Below are positions 42,001-51,986 of a stretch of 64,000 nucleotides of DNA, one piece after another. A model generated the notes under the pieces. It ran no database searches. It was given only the letters and a program-made list of their open reading frames with translations, and was not told where the DNA came from. Source of the stretch: Chromera velia (taxonomy: Eukaryota > Sar > Chromeraceae); NCBI GenBank assembly GCA_018398765.1, contig JAHBMJ010003783.1:22629-86628 (forward strand), in the 5' to 3' direction. Position numbers and translations under genes: made by a program. The first letter of the stretch is position 1. Every line of letters starts with the position of its first letter.

Positions 42001-43556
42001 GGCTACACCATGACCACCCTTCTGAACTCGAGTCAAACAGCGAGGATGCGAGATACTTAATAGAGTCCACGCTCGACGCGGTGGCTCCAGGTGAGTTCAG
42101 CCACTGTTCATTTGCGTACACTCGATACTGGCTGGGGCAGCTGTCTCCTCTGTAGTCTTTGTAGATAGTAACGATGCCGTTGTACAGGGCGCTGTTGTCT
42201 TTGGTCCAGGTGAAGTCGTCCTTGTCCCCTCTGCCGATGTCAGAGGGCGGAACCTGAATACCGCACGCCACCCCGTCTCCAGCGAACCCGGCATTACAGG
42301 TGCAGGTGAAGCTGGGAGCGGCGTTGAGGCAGAGTGCATTGGAGCCACAATTTTGGGTTCCGTCGGTACACAGATCTGGCAAGAAGCAGATGCAGGGAAT
42401 CGAGGGATGTTAATCATAGGAGTCAAATGAGAGTGCGTAGAGAGACGGATACCAGTACAGGATATAGACTGAACAGACAAGGCAGAGACGAAAAGCGTTG
42501 GTTTTGAAAGAAGCTTTGCTTGCAGATTGTAACAGAAGAAGAAACCGAAATCGACCGGGAGACAGACAGAATTAAAAAGACACATCAGATGCGTCTTTCA
42601 AGAAGGCGATCCCATGAAAGAAAGACATGCAGTCCCATTTGACGCTGCATGACATGAGCGCTGTACAGAGCAGTGAAAAGCGTGATGGCATTCTTTCTTA
42701 TCGACGCACCCTGAATGTTGTTACTGAACATCTGAAACTCTGCAACCGAGGTAAAATCAGTTCCATGGACGTTTGCAACTCGTCGTGGTGCGAACTTGAA
42801 CCAGTCAAACAAGGTGCTGTCTGTTGTGTGGAATGCCCTAGTTTCCGCGCCCTCCCAGTCGAATTGCTGGTCCATTTCTCCAATCTTTGTCCATGCGCTT
42901 CCGTCTGTAGACCCGTAGACCTCAACCCTCTCTGGTGTTCGGGAAGGCGCATTAGAATTTGGGTTGGACATCACACCGAAAGAGTCCAGTGACATTCGAC
43001 ATGGCATCTGCAACACGACCTCTGCAGTCGCATTGTTGGCGTTGTTCTGCCCCGCAATCCCAGGATTGCTCATCCACCCTCCGCCAGTGGCACAGTCAAA
43101 AGGAGACCGGTCAAAAGCTCCAAAGGGCCCAAACTCATAATGCACCCACCCATCGCTCGCACTCCCCTACTGGTTCTCCCATGTGACACTGCTGAAGGCT
43201 CTGTACCTCCCGGCGCATGCACCTGATCCTGTGTAGTCCTTGTAGGCCGAATATTGGCCATTCAACATCACGGAGGCATCCTTGGTCCAAGAATAACCGT
43301 TTTCAATGTCTGCAGGAGGCATCTGTTTCATAGATGCGCATGCGATACCGTCTCCTGAGTGCCCCCCATTGCAGGCATAGGTGAAGCTGGTGCCGATGTT
43401 TATGCACGTGGCGTTGGTATGGCAGTTGGAGGTCCCGTCGCTGCACAGATCTGCATGCATGCATTCAAAAGGGAACTGGGGGTTAGGCTTAGAACAAGAA
43501 AATCTCTTTCTTCCTCTCTCTCTCTCTCTCTTTCACACACACATACACACACACAC

Positions 43557-43588
<32 letters not shown>

Positions 43589-46500
43589 GACATGCACCCA
43601 GAAAGGACGCGAGCAGGTATCCCTACCGCCAGGAGGAAGGCGAGGCTCTTCCCTGTGCTCACTTAATTTCAACGTCATTTTGGAGCGATGAGCAGACCGT
43701 CTGGCTGCCTTTGTTGCTTGGCTCTTCTTGACAAGGAGAGGTCTGATGAGATAGAAGCGATGGAGGTATAGCCAGGCCGTAGCTCTCCCAATCAATGTCG
43801 AATTGCACGTCTTGCGTTCAAACTAAGTGGACAGACACTCTTCTTCAAGTCATACAACAGACACCTTGATTTTTACTGTCCTTAATTCCTTTCTTTCTTT
43901 CTCTCAAGAAGCGATGACGAACCGACGATGTTGGAAGTAAACAGCTGAATGTCGCTAAAATCTCCATGGTTTGATGCGCCCTCGTTGGTAATTCGTTTGA
44001 TGTCGAACTTGAAGTGGTCGTACAGGTGTGTGGATACGGGGTTGTTTATGTGGAAAACTCGCGTCTCCTCCCTTTCCCAATCCAGCTGGCCGTCGTACCC
44101 ATCCAACAAAGTCTAAGTGCTTCCGTCAGTCAACGCATACACATCCATCTTTCTGGGCGTGCGGTACAACTGTAAGGTAGAAAACATGGCTTGAAGCCCG
44201 AAAGAGTTTAGAGACATTTTGCAGGGAGTCTGCAGGATGAGCTCAAGAGTCGAGTCCGAAGCTGCGGTCAATCCACTGATTGTCTTTGCTTTCGTACTGA
44301 ACCCTCCCCCAGTATTGCAATCATGAGTGATTCTATCGAAGGCCCCGGAAGGAGCCAGCTCACACCAAGTATGGAATGAGTCGGTGTTAAAGTTGTTGTG
44401 CCAGTCGATGCTGCTCATCGCTCTGTATCTTCCTGGACATGTTTTGCCTGTGTGATCTTTGTAAAAAGTCGGGAGACTGTTGTACTGAACGCTGTTGTCT
44501 TTGGTCTATCCGTAACTAGAGCCAATGTCTACAGAAGGGATCTGGAGCATGGGCATACAGGAGGTAATGCCGTCTCCACTGAACCCTCCTTGGCATATAC
44601 AGGTGAAGCTTCCCCCAGTGTTGGCGCAGGTCGCGTTCCTAGCACAATTCAGTGTGCCGTCGTTGCACAGGTCTGCAGAGACAGCAGAGAGATTAATTCG
44701 GAGTGCGATCCCGTCAAAGAAGGAATCTCAAAACGGAACCGCACATATGTAGTCGCAAAGAATTCATGCACTTCAGTGTAAGAATGAATGCTTTCAAGAA
44801 GTCCACTCAGATCTCAGGGCCGAAGAGGAGGACTGAGAAGCCTCGACGGAATGCTGATAGAAAAAAAAATGATCATTCGGACATGAACGACCAAGTTTTA
44901 TACGCTTTTTTCCCGAACAAACTCACCAATCAAATTTGATGTGTACAGTTCCAACTCATTCACGTCGAACAAGTCATACCCTGCAGTGACTCTTTTCGGT
45001 GCAAATTTGAACCAGTCATACTGCCCACTCCCAGTCGTGTGAAACTGTCTGCTCTCCTCCTCTCCCCAGTCGAACTGATCGTCAAATTGGCCCAGAAAAG
45101 TCCATGAGCTGCCGTCTGTAGATCTATATACTTCCATTCTCTCGGGAGAACGACAGCACACCGCCGTGCCAGGCATCGCCTTAACCTCAAAAGAGTCTAG
45201 GGACATCCTGCAGGGGGTCTGCAGCACTATCTCAAGCGTGGAATCGACCTGGTCGGGATTTTGCCTTCCAATGACGGCCGCAGTAAGGAACTCCCCCCCC
45301 TTCTGGCAGCTTCGGCCGATACGGTCAAAAGCCCCAGAGGGACCGAGCTTGCACCCAGTCCCCGGCCAGGGCACGCTGGCATCTGCCCCCATCTGCCACC
45401 AGTTCTCGTTGGCCATAGCTCGGAATCTCCCTGGGCACGTTCTCTCTTGGTAGTCCTTGTAAACCGTGTAGAGGCCATTGAACATCACGCTGTCATCCTT
45501 CGTCCATGAGTACCCTTGGCCGATGTCCTCTCTGGGGATTTGTACCATGGCTGAGCAGGAGGCGATCCCGTCTCCAGAGAAACCGGCGTTGCACCTGCAG
45601 GTGAAGCTGGAGGTTGTGGGAATACACGTTGCGTTCCCGTTGCAATTATATGTCCCTGCGATGCATGGATCTGCAGGTAAAGGGAAGGAGGGAATGAAGG
45701 AGGGACAAAGGAAGATTAGTGAGAAATACATTCGAATTACAAAAGGATGTCCAGGCATCGGACCGAAAAGAAGCCAGCGTTGGAATTGGCTTCCGGATGC
45801 GCACAGCCACTTCACATACACACACACACGCGCGCGCGCACACACACATACATATACACGAATGCATACCTAAACACGCGCATACATGCAGCAAAAGGAG
45901 GCACGACAGGGGGCCCTAGGTGAAGGAGGAAGGTGAGGGCTTGGAGCGAGGCATTACGGGAAGGACCAAAAAGCGAGAAATTAAACAATAGAAAAAGGGG
46001 GAAGGAAATGGTGGAGAGATAAAACGAGCACCTGCCGACGGTCGTGAGGCAGAAAAAGCAGTCAGGGAGTGTTTTGCACGGGCAAAGACAGCTCTACAGA
46101 GACGGAGCAAGAAAGTCACGAGACAGACAAAGAAAAAACAGGTTGATGAGCCTCAAAGCCCACCGGCCTCATTCAAACTAGCACGACACTAGCAAGAGAG
46201 CTGACCGGTTTGCCAGCTTAAAGCATAGAGCTCAAATTCTCCGACAGAAAAGTGGCCGTCTGCAGTTGTAGAGGTTCTCTGTAAATGAAGTTTAAAATAC
46301 CTGAAGGGACCCAGTGTCGCATTAGCAGCAAAAATTCTTCTTTCTCCCCCGCCCCACCCAGTCTGACCAGAAAATGACCCCAAAACCACCCAACTGGCTT
46401 GTCGACTACGATCTGTGGTGCTATATACGGTCCCTTTACTGGGTGTCTCATTTCCTGCATCCCCTGCCTCCGAACGGCTCTGAATTCCGAACGCTAACAA

Positions 46501-49379
46501 GTGCAAACTGCAGGGGGTCTGAAAAATGATGTCCGCGTCTGCATTATAAGAATTTGAAGTCCCAGAAAAAGGAATAGAAGCAAATTGAAGACCCGTGTTT
46601 GCGTTCGATGCGCCGACTTGGCGGTCAAAAGCACCACTGACGGGCCACTCATTCGATGCGAAGGTGCTGTCTCCAGACTCAAGTGACCACTCTCTGTTTG
46701 CCATGGCCCGATAACGGCCCGGGCATGCAGAGCCCGAGTAGTCCTTATACACGGTCTTGATGCCTCTGTAGGTGAACGCAGCGTCCCTCATCCACGTGTT
46801 GCCCGATCCGATGTCGGCGGGCGGGATCGAGACTGCATGCAGGCACACAACACATGCGGAGCTCCATCCAAAAATTCACACAAGAAACACGGTGCCGCAA
46901 ATCCCCATGCACAAAGAGAGAGGAAAGGACAGACAAAGAAAGAGGGGGAGAAGGGGAGAGGAGCAGAGAGGAAGAGAGAACAGCCTTCCTTCTATATCTT
47001 CCCATGCAGATTCAACACCTCTCTCTCTCTCTCTCTCTCTCTGACCGAGACCTAAGCTGTTGATTCACGTATCATGCCTCTGACTGACCCCCTTGCCACT
47101 GGGTCACAAACAACTCGACTTCCGAAATGGCCATCCTGGAGCCTCCTGCATTTGAAACTCTCTGGCCGACAAATTTGAAGGAAGTGAACATCATTCCCTG
47201 ACCCGCCGTCACAGGGAAGTTTCTTGTCTCTGAGTTCGCCCAGCTCACTTGAGAGTCAAAAGTACCCAGCAATGTCCACGTGCTTCCGCCGTCTGAAGAT
47301 CCATACATTTCACCTTTGGCGGATGTCACATTAGGTCCATCGTTCGCTCGACATTGAACGGAAAAAGACGCGAGTTCCATCTGGCAGGACAACTCGAGGA
47401 TCAGCTGCACGTCCCCGTCGGGACCCCCCGTACCGCTCTGCGCAGGTTGACTGAGATACCCAGAGACCTGACCAGTGTCCCCGACCACTCTGTCAAACAC
47501 TCCCGAGGGCGGCCATTTGTCGCTCCCGTAGTTCGAGAACGTTCCCTTGTTGGCCCAGTCAGTGTTAGATTTAGCTCGGTATCTCCCCGGGCATACCTGG
47601 CCTGTGTAGTCCTTGTACATGGTCTCCAGAGAATTGAATTGGATCGTGTTGTCCTTCGTTCATGTATCTCCCTTTCCGATATCAGAGGGAAAAAGTTGAA
47701 GGGAGCACGCCACTCCGTCTCCACCGAACCCGGTGTTGCAGGAACAGGCAAAACTCCCGTTGGTGTTGGCACATGTGGCTTGGGGGTCGCAGTTGTGGAC
47801 TCCTGCCGCGTACTCGTCGAGCTCTGCAGTGCACAAGTCATGACACAAAATCTTCTTGATTGATGTATTTTTCTTCATTCTATTTTCGACTGCAACATGC
47901 TTCAGGGCTTTGAACCAGAGGAGAAAAGAGATTGCTGACTGTAGAAGGGACCAGACCACTCTGCACATAAGAGACAAAGCTCTGGTAGAGAAGGGAGCGC
48001 GAGAAGGAAGCTCAATAAAAACATTGCAGACAGAAAACACAAAATGAGTCGTGCAGGCAGCAAAAGATTCTCCTCACCTGTCAATGCAGCGGCGTAGAGG
48101 TGGGCCTGAGAAATTGAGTGCAAAGTCGCTGCACTGTTCTGAATTCTTCGCGTTGTAAAGCGGAAGACCCTGAAGGGCCCTACGCAAATGTCTGCGGGCC
48201 AGATCTTCTGCTCTCCCATGTCCCAGTTGGTCATGTCACTGAAGGAGTGGAGCGTCGTCCATGGACCGTCTGTGCTGTTAGCCCCCAATACGGTCATTGA
48301 TGATGGGCTTTGATACTCACAGCAGTCAACCCGAGCCTGGACGGCATACCCAGCCAATGTTATGTAGCAAGGGGTCATCAAGATGACTTAGAAATCGGAC
48401 TCTGTTGCTGTTGCTGTGCCGGCGATCACCGTTGTTGAAGGGGAGTGGAAGATTCCATCTGCGCCGTCAAACGCTGAGGAGGGGGGATACTCAAGGGCAC
48501 TCACAGTACTCATAAGCCCGGAGTTCTCCCACCAGCTGTTCGGGCCGAACGCGCGATATTCTCCTGGGTATACTTCGCCCCCGTAGTTTTTGTAGAACGA
48601 CGGATTACCCTCCAAGAGGGTGTCAATGTCTTTAGTCCAAGTGAAGACAGAGGCCGGGTCACCCCGTCCGATGTCCGCAGGAGGGACCCTCAACCCACAC
48701 GCTACCCCATCTCCATCCAACCTGGCGTTGCAGGAACAGGCAAAACTCCCGTTGGTGTTCGCACATGTGGCTTGAGGATCGCAGTTGTGCAGTTGCGAAG
48801 TGCACTCGTCGATCTCTGCATGCAAAGAAAATCTGTTGGCAGAAGGATTTGATGGTGTCTGCTTGCATAGTAAATTTGCGGTCTCAAAGACCTTACAAAG
48901 AAAAAATCAAAGAGGAACGTGCATTAAAAAAGGATTCGATTGGAAATGCATTCACCGCGTCTAAGTTTCAATTATTCCTATTGTTTTTTCCTTTCCTGGT
49001 GTTTCCTCCTATCCTGCTTTCTTTGTTTCCCTTTGTCCCTTTCTTCTTTTGATGCTTGTTTCTTTTGGTTCCTGCATTAGTCTGTCTGTCTATGTGTCTC
49101 TGCGTGTGTTTTTGTCTGTCTGTCTGTCTATCTGTCTGTCTGTCTATCTGTCTATCTGTCGGTCCGTAAAAACATTAGGAAGAAAAAAGTAGTCATATAA
49201 CCTGTCTGTGAATCTGTGTGTCTGTGCGTCCGAGTGTCTGTGTTTCTGAGTGTCTGTGTATCTGTGTTTCCGTGAGTCTAAGTGTCTCAGTGTCTGTCTG
49301 CCAATTTGTCTGTCTATCTGTCTGTCTGTCAGTCGGTCTGTCTGCCAATTTGTCTGTCTATCTGTCTGTCTGCCAATTG

Positions 49380-49410
<31 letters not shown>

Positions 49411-49459
49411 AATCGGTCTGTCTGCCAATTTGTCTGTCTATCTGTCTGTCTACCAATTG

Positions 49460-49494
<35 letters not shown>

Positions 49495-50116
49495 AATTGG
49501 TCTGTCTGTCGATTGGTCTGTCTGTCTGTCTATCTGTCTGTCTGTCAATTTGTCTGTCTGTCTGTCTGTCAGTCTGTCTGTCTGTCAATCGGTCTGTCTG
49601 CCAATTTGTCTGTCTGTCTGGCTGTCTACCAATTGGTCTGTCTGTCAATTTGTCTGTCTGTCTGTCTGTCTATCTATCTGTCAGTCAATTTGTCTGTCTG
49701 TCAATTTATCTTTCTGTCTGTCTGTCTGTCTGTCTTTCTGCCTGTCTGTCTGTCTGTCAGTCAATTTGTCTGTCTGTCAATTTGTCTGTCTGTCGATTGG
49801 TCTGTCTATCTGTCTGTCTGTCTGCCAATTTGTCTGTCTGTCTGTCTGTCTGTCTATCTGGCGATTGGTCTGTCTGTCTGTCTGTCTATCTGTCAATTGG
49901 TCTGTCTGTCTGTCTGTTTGTCTGTCAATCGGTCTGTCTGCCAATTTATCTGTCTATCTGTCTGTCTGCCAATTGGTCTGTTGGTCAATTTGTCTGTCTG
50001 TCTGTCTGTCTGTCTGTCAATTTGTCTGTCTGTCCGTCTGTCTGTCTGTCTGTCAATCGGTCTGTCTGCCAATTTGTCTGTCTATCTGTCTGTCTGCCAA
50101 TTAGTCTGTCTGTGAA

Positions 50117-50151
<35 letters not shown>

Positions 50152-50168
50152 GTCTGTCTGTCAATTTA

Positions 50169-50203
<35 letters not shown>

Positions 50204-51688
50204 TTCTGTCTGTCTATCTGTCTGTCTGTCAATTGGTCTTTCTGTCGATTGGTCTGTCTGTCTGTCTGTCTGTCTGCCAATTTGTCTGTCTGTCGATTTG
50301 TCTGTCTCTCCGTCTGACGTCCAAGCATCCCTCATCATACTCTTGCACCGACCTCCAACGAGAAAGGCCTGATCGCCACCGCAGATGTCCGTAGGTACGC
50401 TCGAAACTCTTCTACAGGTAAATTGAAATTTACCCACCACGCTTACTAGCAGAACGAGACGGCCATGCCTGAAGAAGAGAGACGGCTGAAGTTCGTTCCA
50501 ACGTCTGCTCTCCCAATGGCATGTGAAGAATCCAGCTATTTTGTTTGAAATACTGTGCAACCTGATCTGGAAACATCAGCAGTGAACACTTTTGAAACAG
50601 ATCCACAGTCCCACAATATGCAGAGATAAATATGCAGTGTACGTCAATCTAGTCGATTACGTCGATCATCTTTGAGCTCAATGTGCGTAGAGGTGCAACC
50701 GCGTCCTTCAGCTGCATCTGCGTGCATCAAAATTAGCTTTTTTGATTTAATTGATATCGATCCACGCGATTTTAAATTCCGGTGCTCCCTGCCGCCGCCT
50801 TAATTGCATGCATGACAGGCGCGTGCGTTGACGCACGAAACACGCACGCCGCGCAGTCAAATACAATATATTTTTTTCTCTTACTAAACCCAATTTAAAA
50901 ACAGGAAATCGTACTGTTTGATCGCTTAAAACTCTTTGTTTTAAGCTTTTAAATATTGTTTACTGCCTAAAAAAGCTTGAGAGGTATGGTTGTTTTGGAG
51001 ACCGTTTTACTGTTGGAGACCGTTCGGGATAGATTTGTCTTATGGGCCTGTCTGCACGTCCACGGCCCAGCTTTTCGTCTCGTTAAGCATCCAATTCATG
51101 ACACCGTCGAAGATATGGAGGGTCGTCCATGGTCCACTTGAACTGGTACTGCCTGACACCGTCATGGATGCAGGGTTTTGAGTGACGTAGTGATCATTAC
51201 GGGCTTGCCACGCATATGATTTTAGGGTGAGAGAACAAGGAGTACCCAAAATCATGTTGACGTTCGACTCGACTGTTGCGTCTTGTCCTGCGACTTGTGG
51301 CTCTGTCAGCCAAGGCCACCCGGCGGTAGACCCGTCAAAGAGAGACGAGGGAGCGTGTTCACCATGAGCGGGGTTATGCCACTCGGTATCGGTGTACGTT
51401 CTGTACCTCTCTGGGTAGACGCTTCCCGTATAGTCCTTGTAGATCGTGTCATACCCCCCCCAGGTCAAAGCGCTGTCCTTCGTCCACGTGAAGCGTTCGT
51501 TGTCGCCCCTCCCAATGTCTGCAGGAGGGACACGGGAACCGCAAATCGTGCCGTCCTCCAACCCGTCAAACGTTGAAGAAGGGCAGGCACAGGTAAAGCT
51601 CCCGTCTGTGTTCGTGCACGTCGCCTGGGGGTCGCAGTTGTCGAGCCCTTCCAAACATTCGTTGCGGTCTGCGTACACACGCACATAT

Positions 51689-51748
<60 letters not shown>

Positions 51749-51955
51749 GTGCAATGACGGCAGGGCACAGGGGCGATCGGAGAAAAAGTTACGCAGGCAG
51801 GCAGGCAGGCAGGCAGGCAGGCAAGTCATTCGAAGACAATATTGTGGTTACGCCTGTACCAAAAAGAAAGAAGGAAAGAAAGAAAGAAAGAAAGAAAGAA
51901 GGAAAGAAAGAAAGAAAGAAAGAAAGAAGGAAAGAAAGAAGGAAGGAAGGAAGGA

Positions 51956-51986
<31 letters not shown>

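Noticed and set aside
49079-50320. CRISPR-like or bacterial repeat array
   Set aside because: No constant repeat with unique spacers; the region is eukaryotic satellite DNA in an intron.
49218-50372. 384-residue Cys/Ser/Val/Leu frame
   Set aside because: Produced by the TCTG satellite. Three frames are open at once, which is a repeat effect.
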